Assembly: GCA_030549495.1 (NCBI GenBank)
Contig: JAUIRK010000509.1
Location: forward strand, 990,501-1,054,500
DNA length: 64,000 nt
Direction: 5' to 3'
DNA from: Nectonema munidae
Taxonomy: Eukaryota; Nematomorpha; Nectonematoida; Nectonematidae
Position numbers and translations under genes: made by a program. This document shows positions 1 to 13,010 of this stretch, in pieces. The stretch's first letter is position 1; every line of letters starts with the position of its first letter. The notes beneath the pieces were generated by a model. The model searched no databases. It was not told the DNA's origin and saw only the letters and a list, made by a program, of their open reading frames with translations.

Positions 1-2739
1 GCAATGGTTGTTTTGATTTAATCACTGGTAAAAAAAAATATGTCGTAGACATTTCTATTCCAGGAGGCGTGAGGAAATAATAGGTTTAGAGGGATTATTC
101 ATGTGTAAATTGGAAAAAGCATGGAACAAAGTTTTGCACGCATAGATAGTAAGCCCTTAAAGTTTGAGCATACGGTATCTTTGCGTAAAACTTAGCTCTC
201 AAATGAGATGAGTGACACATTTTATGCCAGTGGTGGTCTAAAAAGACGACAAATTATTTTTTGCTTTTCCTTCTACAATAAAAGATCAATACGTCAGAGT
301 GCGATTATAAAGCATAAGAGCAACCCGTTTTTTCAGACATATTCATGACACAATACATATGTATCACTGATGGATATGATGAGTAGTCTAGAGTTTAGGC
401 CTTGTATTTCATTTATATATATACAAGAAAAAGGACGTACAATTCAATAAGAACCAAAAGTTTAAGGGGATGACACTCCTCTCACTACCGGCGTGAATCC
501 AAGCCCTCAACAGACTTGGGTTAAATGACATTTGCGAGTATTTTTAAATACCAATATCTTTAAAAACATATTTTATTTGTGACAGGTAAGACAAAACTGT
601 GCTCACAATGCATGAATACTTTTCAATACTTATTAATTTGCACGCTTCAAATAAAACATCCAAAATCCAATAATGAGATTTTGTACATCTAATACAAATC
701 TTAATTTTATGCTCCTTTCACTGCATCCAATGGCGTATGCTGCTATTGTTAGCGTTTCTTTCATCTAATAAACATTAAAATTTCAAAGGACGCTTTATTT
801 TATCGACATCGATCTGGTCTGCCGACTATGCCAGCAATACTAAACAAACGCTCAACATGGACAGACACCCAAAAAAGCAGGTACACTTTTTTTTAATATA
901 AATTTGGGAATTTTGAAGCATGTAATTTTCAATATGACAAAGGATCCGATCACATGCAGTCACTTGATTGGTGGTGATCATTCACCTCAATTTGTATAGA
1001 TTGGCGGTGTTCGTATTGTTATTGGAATCAAGAATAGCTGGAAAGTATCCTTTACTCTTATGGTGGGTGTTGAACATCAATGATTAATTTCTGAATTGGT
1101 GTTTTGTTCTTTTCATTTAACACATGATTCATCATCATTGTCCATGAAGTTGTATTTTGATTTCCATGAATATGTCTACATTCATTTGTATAGCCTTTGT
1201 GATTTCAAGCCTCAACGAACAAAGTCAATTTTACAAGAAATTATACAAAAGTATTTCTTTTTTCAAACACTTTTTCTAAGTATCTCAAATTTAAATTCAA
1301 CGCCTCATTTTCAAAACTAAGATTACTAATACTTTCAAAAAATACCGTAAATGTATTTGACGAGAAGTTTGAACCACGTGTATGCTTGACGGGGCAGGAG
1401 GGCGGTCCGCCGCACTAATTGAATTTATTTGTACTAATATATCATCAATAAAATTTAATCGAGATATAATGCTTTGCTAGACTTTTTATTCCAATTTTCT
1501 ATACCTATATACTAAGTGTATACTTGTATCATTAAGTTTTGGACGTTTGGAAGTGTTATTTGAAATTTTGAGGTGAGGCGAAAGTTGTTCAAAAAGATAT
1601 GAAGTTGTGGCTTCTCTGTCCAGTTTGTTGATAAATTCCACACACTCAAGTAGTAAGAATTCAGCTTTTTCAGAGATAGGAAATGCTTAAGTTAAGTTGT
1701 TTGTGACGTTCGCACCCATCCTTTCGGATATCGTGGCCCACCCGGAATGCTGAGTCCAGGTCTACCTGGACTTTCCATCCCACTAAACGCCTACCGGCCC
1801 TTGCTTCTGCATAGCTATACCTTGTTATATATATTATTTTACAAGAATTTATGTTACAATATATAAATACAGCTGAGTGATCGATACTATCCTAACGCGA
1901 ACGCTCCCAATTTGGGAAACAAACTTAATATCTGGTGATAGTTTGATTACTAACCACGTAGAATCGGGTCGCCAGAGCACTACCTAACCGTAAAAACCTT
2001 TGAATTCTTCAGAGGAAGAAAACCAGGGTAAAAAACCGGCACGACGGAATGTATCTTGTTCCTAAATAAAAGAATATAATTATAAAAGGTATATGCTACA
2101 AAAATAGAAGCGTTTGAAGGCATTCAATATCTTATATATTCTCTACATATAAGAGAACCTTCAAGATGTTGGAGCTTCCTACAAGCGGACTCCTTTAGAG
2201 GCCAGATTACCGACTATGCCTAACCTAGCTCGAAAGGCTTAAAGATCTTAGTTTTTGCCACAGACTCAGTCTCCTTTGAAAGCAGTGATTCTGCCATTCA
2301 CTAGCATAATCAATCATCTGGCACTTCTTTTGAGTTTTTGCATCTTAATTTATTGCAAATTCTTTCTGCAAAATTATTGAGTTTTTGCTCTACCGATGTG
2401 ATTGCATCTTTGTTTTTATTCCTAACAGGGCAGTGGTAGTGGGTTAGGGGCATTAAGTTAGTTGGCATTCTCAATTTTCTTTTGATCGCTTTCTTCAACC
2501 TTTTTACATATGGGCCAACATTTTATTTAAAGTAAAACTGTACGCTATATAAAAATAGAACAACCACAGTAGTTTAATTTTTTGTAATCGATGTCATCAT
2601 ATTTTCATTTTAATTGTACACAATTGGCTGAATTATAATATGCCTTCAAACTGTCTGCCTTTTCCTAAAATCGTTATCTACATCATTTGCTACTATTTTC
2701 AAGGTAGTTTACTAAAGAAGTAGATACCCTCTCATGTCA
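1..2739. other. AT-rich intergenic DNA, no gene seen
   Basis: No open frame here looks like a protein. A more GC-rich island lies at about 1700-1815 and contains a hairpin with perfect 9-bp arms and a 2-base loop at 1753-1772. It may be the remains of a dispersed repeat, but I do not recognise the family. Confidence 0.5.
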
Positions 2740-4570
2740 AAAACTGTCAATCAAAATAAAAATGTACATTTTCTTCAACAAAATTTTATATTATAAACTC
2801 TATTGCTTATAACTCAGTGCTTGCGTTAGATACACTTGAAATTTTATAATCATATATATATTAGAACACATCATTTATTCAAATTTTAAATAAAATTAAC
2901 TTTTTTATACCAAATCGACCATGCTGAGTTCATTTCTCGACTTAATTTTCGCTATTAGGGTGTGAAAAATTATGAAAGTGTCAATCAAATTTTTGGTAAT
3001 CATGCTGACTTCAATTCCGTACTCAATTTTTGCAATGAGTGTTTCAAAATGTTTAAAAGTAAAATTCAATTTTGCTGTTTACATCTCAAATTTTTCTCCA
3101 AGAATATATCATTCGAATTTTAAATGAAATATATTTTTTTATATTAAATCAATCATGCTGAATTCATTTCTTTATTCAAAATTTTTAATTAGAGTGCAAA
3201 AATATCAATCAATTTTAAATAAAATATATTCTTCATTTATACTTCATTTCCATACTCAATTTTTGTAATAAGGATGTGAAAATTTTTTAAAGTGTCAATC
3301 AAATTTATGGTTTACGCCTGAAAGTTTTATGCATGAAAATTATTCTAATTAAAAAAAATTCACATTTTTATACTAAATCGAGCATGTAATTTTAAATTCC
3401 TGTGTCATTTTTGGTTCTAAAAGTGTCAATCAATTTTGCGGTTAACATCTGGTACTCCAAGAATATTAATTAAATTTTAAACTAAATATATCTTTACATC
3501 AAATCGACCATGCTAATTTTATTTCTCAGCTCATTTTTAGAAAATATGATTTGGAGATGTCTAAAAGTATTTGCAGTTTACGTCTGAGAAAGTGTCTCCA
3601 AAAGCATTTATCCACATTTTAAATAAAATATATTCTTTAAAATAAATCGAACAACCAGATTTTATTTCTCGGCTCATTTTTGGGCAATTAGAGTGTGAAA
3701 AAGTCAATCAGATTGACGGAAAGAATTATTTCCTAGCATATTATTCATACTCTCAATAAAATATATTTTTATACTAGATCTCAATGCTGTATTTCATTTT
3801 TGGACTCAGTTTTCGTAATTACAATGGAAAAATGTCAATCAAATTTTTTACTTTTGCCTAAAAAATTTTTTCAAAAATTGACTTAATACTAATTATTTTT
3901 GGCTAGGTTTTTACCATTACTGTGAATTAATGTGCCAACGTGCAAATAAATTAGGACTTAGTTTTCGTAATTAAGTTGCAAAAATGTGTGGAATAATAAT
4001 GATCAATCAAGTTTGACTTTTTGGAAAAAATCAAATTCTGAAAAAAATCTGTTTTCTCAAAAAAAAACACTAAAAATGTCTTTCAAATTTAAATTAATTT
4101 TTTAAAACAATATCGTCCATCTTTTTAATTTCTGTACTCCTTTTGGATATTACAGTTTAAAAAATGGAGTGAGAGTGTTGATCCAATTGGTAAAAATCAG
4201 TTTTTTTCGAAAAAAATCATTTATGAAATTTTTCTCACAATAATATAGTACAAATATTTGAGTATGAGGGAAGTAAGGAAACTGAAGGCACATTGAAATC
4301 AGAACGCGTGATCATAAGAAAAATGAAATAGTATCTCGTTTAATTAAATGCTTTTATAATGTCAATGTAGTAGTTCTTTTAGGATGCATATCATTTTAAG
4401 AAACACGTATGTAATTTGTCTACACACAAGATGCACCTTCTTCCAATGAACTAGTAGATGGTGTAAAAATCTAGTATTGAGAATTTGAAAAAACATCTTG
4501 ACCTTGAAGAAAAGCTCCTCCGTTGCGAATCAAAAAAAAAACTTTTATAAATGTCAATCGAATTTGACCA
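2740..4570 (+). repeat. Decayed tandem-like array of AT-rich units
   Basis: Two motifs recur through this stretch. One is a 'tcgaccatgctgattcatttct'-like block, seen near 2917, 3001, 3148, 3377, 3504, 3646, 3776 and 4111. The other is 'gtcaatcaaattt', seen near 2744, 2978, 3292, 3421, 3831 and 4550. Spacing is irregular, mostly 90-170 bases, and copies are highly diverged, so this looks like an old satellite-like array or nested copies of one repeat. Related sequence reappears at about 59.65-59.80 kb. Unit length and copy number are estimates by eye. Confidence 0.5.
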
Positions 4571-5565
4571 ATTTTTCTATCGTTATGAAAGAGAGAGTTT
4601 TTTGGATGATAAAGGTGGGAAACTTTTTGAAATTAAAAAAAAGAGGATTATGAATGATTTCATAAAGAACATGAATTTGAAAGAGGATTGTTCGGATAAA
4701 TATCCTGAATAATATCTGTTCATAGCACATGATACTACAACACATGATATTGCTAAAAAAAACAATAATCAATAAAGAGATTTTCTTCAAAAGAAAAGCT
4801 CTAAAATCGTTTAAATTCTGAGTTCTCTGAAAAAGGTTTCTGATGAAAGTGCCACTTTAGAATGAAGAGCAAAATTAGATACCATATAAAGTATAGGAGA
4901 AATGAAGTACGGACTTCAAGCTGATAGCGAAATTGTAAGGAAAACAGAGGTCCTATTGGAATACGTATTTCAAAGCTGTCTCTTTTATTTGTAAACAAAG
5001 GGAAGGATAAACTAAGGAACAAGAATTTAACCAAGGAGGCCCAAAAGTTTTCGGTTTAGACAGAGTAGGACACTGTAATGTTTTTCACCTTGTCATTTTA
5101 CAACGATTTTTATAAAAAATTTTATTGCTGAATTAATTATTATAATTTATCTTTAATATATTATAGTATATAACTCATCTATAAGGTTATTATTGAAAAA
5201 TTTGATGAGAAATAAACATTTATAAATTTAAATTTTATGAGCTTTATCGAACATCTCAGGTCTCTCTTTGAGTAAAAATTTGGTCCTATTCCCATTTGTG
5301 AGATGGATAAAATCATTATTATATCAAGAAAGAAATTTATTTTATCGATTGGGCTTAAATATATAAAAGTCAATGCAGTGTCGAATAAACTAAATTTTTA
5401 ACATTGAAATGTAGTATTCATTACCTGTGTATATATTGACAAAAATGCCGTCATGATGAAATCGAGAAAGTTCGATCTGCTAAATGAGACGAAAATTGTT
5501 CAAAAATTATAAAAAAAATATCTGCCCACTAACCAAATAATTGCAATTTAAATCTAGACTGTCAA
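4571..5565. other. AT-rich intergenic DNA, no gene seen
   Basis: Short open frames on the minus strand encode hydrophobic, Phe/Leu/Ile-rich peptides. These are what AT-rich noncoding DNA yields by chance, and no motif or splice structure supports them. Confidence 0.45.
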
Positions 5566-5569
5566 AACC

Positions 5570-5700
5570 ATTTCATGGATCAAATTGAGCATATTTGATT
5601 TGCTATGTATGGATTATTTAAAAATTATGAGAAAAAGTGTTTGGCATTAAGTCACTTGTGAACGCTAATTTACTGATAGGTGAAATATTTCGGGTGAATT
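5570..5700 (+). repeat. Dispersed repeat, copy 1 (inverted partner at 8.14-8.29 kb)
   Basis: The stretch containing 'cacttgtgaacgctaattta' and 'aggtgaaatattt' matches the reverse complement of 8138-8185. Similarity continues outward to about 5570 and 8290. A weaker relative, 'ggcgttaagtcacttatgaa', occurs near 36075. The family is not identified. Confidence 0.5.
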
Positions 5701-5799
5701 AATCGCCAAAATTTGGTATATTATAAAAAGGAATAAATTAAGCATTGATTGACATGTTTGATTGATTTTTTGACGCCGAAGTCAGTCAGTCAGTCAGTC

Positions 5800-6330
5800 T
5801 TCCCAGGGCACAGTGAAGAAGCCTTCTTTGTAACATGCTCGACAGCGATCCTTTGTCAGTTTTGGTTTCGTGCGTTTTTGGCTTTTAAGCGTTTTAAACC
5901 CCACACCATCCCATTACCTAATAATCGCTTTAGGCATGAATAAGACCATCATTTCTCCAATGCTTGAGACATCATCCCTCCTTGCGATTGATGTATATTT
6001 TATTCGTGATGAAAAATCAATAAAAATAATAATGAAGCTCGCATATGCATAGATAGCACATACGCCCAGATTGCTGATGATGCGAGGAAGCCTCACACAA
6101 ATAGTGCGTAATCGCGACAATCAATCGCAATTAATTTCATCCATCTCTTTGCATGCTGGAGTCGTCAGCTCCTCTCTTCTCTCTCTCTTTGCTCTCTTCT
6201 CGTCTGGGAAAGGTAAGTCAAAGCGCTCCTCTTTTTGTCGTGTATCGTGTTGATTTGATAGCACTACTGCAGTGTGTCTCTACCAACCCCAGCTGGCTTT
6301 CTTTTCTTTCTCCGTAGTAGTGTGTTAGAA
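5800..6330 (+). promoter_or_regulatory. Possible promoter and noncoding first exon
   Basis: This patch has more GC and CpG than its surroundings. It carries a CT-rich pyrimidine tract (about 6165-6205) followed at once by AAAG|GTAAGT, with the GT at 6213-6214, a near-ideal splice donor. It could be the 5' untranslated exon of ANKIB1, whose start codon is 9.7 kb downstream, or of another gene. No transcript evidence is available, so this is inference only. Confidence 0.2.
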
Positions 6331-6943
6331 TGATGGTTGCTCAAGCTCTACAATAATTAATACCAAATAATTAATTGCCAAATACAAATACAATAATTAA
6401 TTGCCAAATAATTAATACAAAAATTAGATATTTCAATTTTAAAAAATCTGTTATAACTCTCTTTTTTTTTTTTATAAAAAGCCTAAAGAAAGCTTGAGTT
6501 GTGAAAGATTCTTAAAATAAGCCAAAATTTTGACTAGTTAATCATTCTTACGAAAATATCTTTATTTATCATTCTGGTATAAAAATTCATGTTTAAAATT
6601 TGATAATTACAATTTTTTTTTAAAATAAGTAACATAAAAAAATTGATAATTTATTTAAAGACTTAAAGGAAATTTGTAGTGTAATAAAATTGTTCCTGTT
6701 CCATCAATTTCTTTTGGATGAAAATCGTCGTCACTCGTCACTACCATCCTCGAATACCAAGTTTAATTTTTTCATACAAATCATCCATATTCATAGAAAC
6801 ACTTTATATTTTTCCGAACATGTGGTAAGTGCGCTTTCTGTCGTATTCATAGTCCTCGTTCATCTTCGTTCTTTTCCGGCTCTTGTGTGGCTCGACATGC
6901 TTCAGATCTCACAAAAAAATTCCCACTTTACTTAGTAAGATAT

Positions 6944-7041
6944 ATATAATCGATGATTTGGTTAAATGAAATAAGTGCATTCTTTACTTCTCGCTACCCT
7001 TACCTACGGTTACACTAAAATTCAGGGGCTATTTGTAGAGT
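6944..7041 (+). repeat. Dispersed direct repeat A, copy 1
   Basis: This 98-base segment matches 15144-15241 in the same orientation with only a handful of mismatches. The shared core is 'ggttaaatgaaataagt' followed by 'acttctcgctaccctta'. No open frame or terminal structure is visible, so this is an unclassified interspersed repeat. Confidence 0.65.
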
Positions 7042-7049
7042 AAAATTTA

Positions 7050-8130
7050 TGTAATTTTTTAAAATTATCTAGACAACACCACCCTTTAGCTCTACCTATA
7101 CCTGAAAGTAATATTATGTAATTCTATATTTGACTAAAGTTTTTCAGCAGGCCTTTTCTTTATGTATGATGGCTCCAGTGTATAATATAGGATATTTAAT
7201 GTTATTTCGAGAATATGCGTGTTTATAGGGAAAACACATTGATTATGATCGATAAACAAACAAATTCGCGAAATGACGTGAACATAGCGGAATCATGTTG
7301 GCAATGATGGAAAAACAAATAGAACACGTTTGATGAGTTGAATTAACTTTATCTTTTGTCTTTTTCACATTTTTCTCTTAGAAATCTTTTAACTGTCTCT
7401 TTTAAAAACACATGTTTGCCACCTAGAATGAAGCATCACTTACATTATTTGATTGCAAACATTAAAACAAACTAATTTATTTGAGTCAAAATAGTTTATG
7501 ATATTTTTATATTTTCTTATAAAAATGTTTTTTTTTATAAAAAAAATTCTTTTAGGATGGAGCACATAAATTAATTAAAGATAGAAAGATAACGCTTTTG
7601 TCAAATTTAATCACCAGGAGTAAAATTATCTACGTTTTTCAAAAAGCGTGTGATTATTCTAGGCGCTCTGATAACCTATTTTGCCCCCTCCGATTGCTGC
7701 TACATTTTGCTACCTTATTTTTGTACCTCTTTTATTCCATTTTTGCATTAGAGTTATTAGAGCTTTTAAAGTGCGTCCAAATTCACTTTTGCCAGGTACT
7801 TCAGTGAAAATTTTTTCCTTCTGATCAAAACACTGCATCGTATCGCTTATAAGTGATGAATGAAAGAACAAATCTTTTTTACATTCAACGTTTGAAATTC
7901 GAATGGTCAGAAAGGGACGCCACCAGCTTCTGATGCTTTTATTCTGAGATTAGTCATTTATTTTTCTTTCTCTTTCTTCAGAACAATTTTCCATTTTGCG
8001 TCAATTGACGCTTTTAGTTTTTTGATATAAAAACCCTTTTGTCGGATAAGTTACAATCCAATTCAAATCAATTAAACCATCCAAAAACGGGCCAGGTTGA
8101 AGCATTTGCTTAATAAACAATATTTGATGC
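7050..8130. other. AT-rich intergenic DNA, no gene seen
   Basis: No plausible exon, RNA gene or repeat structure was recognised here. Confidence 0.4.
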
Positions 8131-8135
8131 TTTAT

Positions 8136-8290
8136 TTGGTCAAAATATTTCACCTGTCAGTAAATTAGCTTTCACAAGTGGGATTTACCTCAAAGTTTTT
8201 TTTTTTTTTTAAATATTTTAAAATAAAGTTATCGATTACACAGTGAATCGATCATGTTCAATTTGATTCTTAAAGTATTTTTGCCACTAT
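8136..8290 (-). repeat. Dispersed repeat, copy 2 (inverted relative to 5.57-5.70 kb)
   Basis: The reverse complement contains 'gctaatttactgacaggtg' and an 'atcaaattgaacatg' block, both matching the 5.6 kb copy. The two copies face opposite ways 2.4 kb apart. Nothing suggests they are the ends of one element. Confidence 0.5.
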
Positions 8291-8991
8291 TGCGTGCTTA
8301 CTCTTTAACTATGGCTAGAAAAAGAAGAAAGAAATAAACCTTATTGGCTAAGATAATGCTGTGACAAGTCAACTATAAATAGTTGTGTTCAAAGATGTGT
8401 ATCATATACAACTTCGTTTGTGAGTTTGGCTAAAATTAGATCTTTCATTTTTTCAGGTGTCTTTTCCTTTTCAATCGGACCTACTCCTTGATTATTGAAG
8501 AACAAATGATAAGATAACAAAAGTATGAAAAGTGTTGAGTTAAAAATATGATCACAAATTTTTCAAGTTAGCAAGTAGGATTATTGATCACTTTTTTTTT
8601 TATAGATATCTAGAAAGTCAATAGCTGTGGTGCAGTCTGATATATATTTTATAATAAAAATAAAATTTTATATTGATAACTTGCACTATTTATTGATCCA
8701 AATATGATGGGAAAATGAACTTTTTATACAAAAACTGGAAAATCTACTTAAAAGTGAATGTGTTAGGTATACGTACGCCAAAGGTGTAAGTGAATGATTG
8801 TAATGTATACGCTCTTATTTGAAAGTGAGTGTCTGTGACAAATGCTAAATTCATATTGATATAATTAATGATGTCTAACTATGAATGAACGACAATACTA
8901 TTTGAAACAAACAGATCAATATTTATTATTGCGTGCTTGCTTATCATTTTCAAGTAACATTTTTTAATAAAACTTTTAAAAGCTTTTATTG

Positions 8992-9785
8992 TTAAGCTAG
9001 TGTTAATTTGAAAGGAAAGAAAACTGTTCTAGAAGTTAATAACTCTATATCTGACAAGATTTTTGTACTAGGAAGCCTATATGAGATTGTTACTAATTTA
9101 TATGAATATCCTAAACTATAATTATCTAAACTTCTATTGAAGATAAACCAATCATTGAAGGTATGATTTAATATATTCAAATAATTTTTGAAAATAAAAA
9201 TTGATAGCTGCTGCAGAGTATGGATATCATCCATTTTCAGTAAATTAAAATACAAATGAAGAAAGATGCCTAAAACTTAAATTAAATACAATTCTGATCA
9301 TTTTTTTGGATTCTTTCTAGATAGAATGACTCCAGTTCTCAATGCTATAAAATTTATAGTATACTTGTGCTCTTTCCATGTAAAATGTTCATCAATTATT
9401 ATCAAACCTGTAGGAACGAAATTGGTGCTATAATTGCGATCGATCTTTGAACAATAAATATTTGAGATATAGATTTGTAATGTATATATCATTAATGTAA
9501 AACGAAAATAGAGGTGGACCGAGTATCTGTGGCACTGCTTTTCGAAGCAGGGTTTTTTTCAGATATGAAACCATCGAGTTCAACCTCTTAAAATGCGTTG
9601 ATAAATATGATTTCAAAAAAGTAATCAACTTTGATGAAAGTCCCAGGTATATTATCTTAGTCAAAAGAATTGAATCCTTTCTTAAGGTCAATAAAAAAGG
9701 CCATGAGCGTGTCTGATTTGTCAAGATATGAAAAAAGTGACTTCTCGAGAATCCTGGCCTAAATCCAAATTGGTATTTATATAAG
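8992..9785 (-). pseudogene. Decayed non-LTR retrotransposon (LINE) reverse transcriptase fragment
   Basis: Minus-strand translation gives a recognisable LINE reverse transcriptase in broken pieces. An N-terminal block reads YQFGFRPG. A motif-A-like block reads MAFFIDLKKGFNSFD. Then come a thumb-side block (YLSTHFKRLNSMVSYLKK), an ILGPPLFSFYINDI block, and the downstream IIIDEHFTWKEH and TFNDWFIFNRSLDN blocks typical of the connection and C-terminal regions. The FADD catalytic box is missing, deleted between the INDI and IIDEH blocks. Several frame changes and stops are present, and there is no 5' endonuclease. The family is probably in the CR1/Jockey group, which is a judgement from sequence style. 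It is dead. Confidence 0.7.
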
Positions 9786-9789
9786 ATTT

Positions 9790-10430
9790 TTTTATTTTGT
9801 GTGTATGCTAAGAAATGTTCTACTGAATGGACCGTTTTCTATTTGATCATGATCGTATTTTTGTCAATCTAAACATTGGCGATGTATACGGTGAGTCAAT
9901 AACTAATATGTTGTAAAATCCGCAAGGCATTTACTTTTATATATTTTAGCCAGACCGATCAAATAATTTTCTCTTTTCTTGATATAGCTAATGATTCTTT
10001 CGATGTCATCAATTTGCATGAGAACAAAAGAGTTTGATAAAAGCGCTCAGAATTTAAATTTAAGAAAATTTTCAATAATAATCCTACAGATGGCCTAACT
10101 ATTCAATAATAAATAAAAAACTAATTTAGCAAAAATTTTAAAAAAAAATTCTTTTATATGACATGGTAAAAAGATGGCTGCCTAACTACTTTAACTAAAC
10201 CGAGCTCTTTTTGGCGCTGTTATTTCGATTCTTGCCAAATAGACAACTTTGATCAATGTGTCTCGATAGTACCTTGTTTGCTTTTGCCTGAAAGTTCGTT
10301 ATCTCGTAGTAGTGTGTACGTCATTCTTCCTACACCTTCTATAGCACCTTCTTATTGTGCTCTTCATTCTATCAGGGTCCGGAAAAGTGTCGATATCGAC
10401 CTCTTAATGGTCTAGTCACTAGTGCTGTGG
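9790..10430. other. AT-rich intergenic DNA, no gene seen
   Basis: Nothing coding or repeated was recognised apart from its neighbours, the LINE fragment and the hAT-like end. Confidence 0.4.
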
Positions 10431-10431
10431 T

Positions 10432-10471
10432 TCCCAAACTTTTTTAGAATGCCGCACCTTTACAAGCCTTA
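10432..10471 (+). mobile_element. hAT-like terminal sequence
   Basis: The string GTGGTTCCCAAACTTTTTT, followed by 'agaatgccgcacc', closely resembles hAT transposon ends of the CAGTGGTTCCCAAAC type. No matching opposite end or target duplication was found nearby. It is probably an orphan terminus next to repeat B. Confidence 0.4.
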
Positions 10472-10542
10472 GGAAAGTGTATCCTTTTCAATAACTCAGA
10501 TACATTTTAAAGTCCATGAAAAAGGGATGAGAATATTCAGAG
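10472..10542 (+). repeat. Direct repeat B, copy 1 (71 bp)
   Basis: Starts 'ggaaagtgtatccttttca' and ends 'gagaatattcagag'. It is nearly identical to 12348-12418 in the same orientation, with about two differences. High identity over 71 bases against dissimilar flanks points to a recently active mobile repeat or a local duplication. Confidence 0.7.
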
Positions 10543-12347
10543 CGAATTCGCTCGATTTGGAGAAAGCCGGATGCGTTTGGCGCGGTAATTAGACCTGCTG
10601 AACTCTTGTTATGTCTGAAACGCATCTTTAGCTGCGCTGTTACTGATGAGCGCCAAGAATTCATCTAGGATGTCATGACGAAGATCGTCCAAAGTTCATC
10701 GAAAAGGACTTCGCGCAATTTTCACCTATACATTCTTCTCATTTGCATCATTCTCATTAAAATACTCTCCAAAAAGATGTCAAAACACATCCTTTTGAAG
10801 CGCAGGTATGGTATATACCAGAAAACTTAAACTTTTAATTCAAGGATTACTTTTTTTAATTTTAACTTAAATTAACTTAATATGAAATTTAATTTTTAAA
10901 CGTGAAGTTAATTTGTAGTTTACTTTTTTTAACTAAAATTATTTCATTTTGATTTGAAGAAAAAAGACTGTCGCGTATTATTCATATAATCTGTTATAAA
11001 AAAATAATAAATAGATTTATATGATAATTCGACCAAGTATCAAATAATTGATTTTGGTTGGAAGTTAATACCTCTATTATCTGCAACGTGCTAATGGGGA
11101 GCGAGTACAAAGAAAGACTCCGACAGGAAACTTTATTCAAGGCTGTTATCTCATCATGCACCACTTTCAGTTCGTGTGCGTTGCTGCGCGCGGCAAAGGG
11201 AAAATGCACAGCATCAAGGCCAACACAACGTCATTTATCTTTTTGAAGCTTTGTGCTGGTAACGAAATTTTTTGATTAAAAAGAAGAAAGAAAAATGGAT
11301 AAAAAAGATTGGATCGGATTCTTTGTATATACGAGTTAAAAAGAAAGGCGTCCTGTTTCGTTTCATTATATATGTATGTGTGTATGTATACTTGTTAACA
11401 TTTGCTCTCAAAGCTAATATTCAAAAGTTTCAATTAATATTGTGCATTTGGCCTGGGCGAATAATAATCAAATCTGATACAAAGACAAACTTAAGCATTC
11501 CATATGATTAGATTAGATTATACATCAAAATCACTGAACTAATTTGTCTATTTATTTCTTATAAAATTTCTTTCACAAATTTCTGCCTTCTTTCAGCTCA
11601 TTTTAATTAAATAACGGCATTTTAACATTAAAATACTTCAAAATGTAATTTATGTAGAGAGAGAGAAGTGTCTCAGTAAGGAAAAAACAATGTTGGTATA
11701 GTGCCTTTTTTAAAGCGTTCTTTCACTCTGGCGCAGTGAATAACAAATAAGTCTGTGGGTCTGTTCAAATTTTTGCTTCCCCCTAGGATATGTTAAATTC
11801 CACCAATGGAAGGGGGCATTCCTCGTCGGTTAAGAAGCACTGCTATCTTATTTTGATATCAATTAAATCCGTGTTTTTCACCACAATGACCTGCTATTTT
11901 ATTCCTCTGAGCGCTGCCATTTTTGCGTCTGCTATTAAAATAATTTGCCTCACTTGCTACATCTCAGAGGAATCATAAAATGTTCAAATTCCATCTATTC
12001 CTTAAGGTTTATTTCTTCAAATAAATGGTGCTTATTTTGCTTAAAAACGTTGAAAATGGCGTCTGTGTAGCTTAAAAATTCCTATAAAAAGCTCAAGTTC
12101 TAATTAGATTGCAAAATTAGCGCTATAAGTTGATAAAGAGATTTTAGTGAAATCGATATATTTAAAATATGAAGTCATTCGTTTTTTTGTGTTTTTCGAG
12201 CTTTTGGAGATCAGTGATTCGGTATGATGTATGCTCCCTTATCATTCAATAGCGAACGGGGACCCCCACATTGTTCAAAAAGTCGGACATAAACTTGGAT
12301 AAAATATATTTACTGATACAAGTGATTTAACTTGGCCCCACGCCCTC
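10543..12347. other. Intergenic DNA, possibly decayed hAT remains
   Basis: Part of this stretch (about 10620-10800) is less AT-rich. It shares the short string 'aaaatactctc' and neighbouring bases with 13217-13250, suggesting broken copies of one element. No frame of useful length survives. The remainder looks noncoding. Confidence 0.3.
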
Positions 12348-12418
12348 GGAAAGTGTATCCTTTTCAATAACTCAGATACATTTTAAAGTCGATGAAAAAA
12401 GGATGAGAATATTCAGAG
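12348..12418 (+). repeat. Direct repeat B, copy 2 (71 bp)
   Basis: Near-identical partner of 10472-10542. Here the repeat is preceded by 'cttggccccacgccctc' rather than the hAT-like end seen at copy 1. Confidence 0.7.
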
Positions 12419-12937
12419 ATTAGGATTTAGGGAGTTTTTTACGATTAAAATGTTTCTACATCTGAATCATCTAAATCTGGTTTGTCTACTCATTTTCCTG
12501 GCTCAGCAATGAAAGCTCATATCTGCTTCCGATGTTGTTTGCTTTCGAAAGAGAATCTGTTTCGATTTACTGATTCTTTGAAAGAAGAACTCGATGGAAT
12601 ACATATTTCATTACGAAAATTGCGAAAGACACTCGCCTACCGAAAACTAAATATACCGTATAATCCTTGAATATAAGTCTTAGTTTTTTGAAAGCTAGCA
12701 CGGAATTAATTCACCTCAAGACATATTCAAGGCAGTCGTCATTAGAGAAATACTTGAAACTAAAAGTGTATTGCGATTCGTGTGTCCGTGGGGCGGATGT
12801 TGAGAAAGTAAAGTAAGCAAGTATAAAATATAAGAATGGGTAAAAACATTAGTTAACACTGTTATGTCGAATGAATTAAATGACAGTGATGTGGGTGGTG
12901 ACACACAGGGCTACTGAAAGCGGCTAAACAAAGCGTT

Positions 12938-13010
12938 CATTGTGTTTGCCAGCGCTAGACATCACGTGTAAAACTTTAGCCAATTAGAAACGCCACAAAC
13001 TTTGTTTGGT
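12938..13010 (+). repeat. Direct repeat C, copy 1 (73 bp)
   Basis: Runs from 'cattgtgtttgccagcgcta' to 'aaactttgtttggt'. The partner at 14050-14122 has about three mismatches and the same orientation, 1.1 kb away. Confidence 0.75.

Noticed and set aside
4838-4865. CTGATGA followed by an AAAGTG/CACTTT palindrome, a possible hammerhead ribozyme core
   Set aside because: The loop would be too small and the required GAAA after stem II is absent (AGAATG instead).
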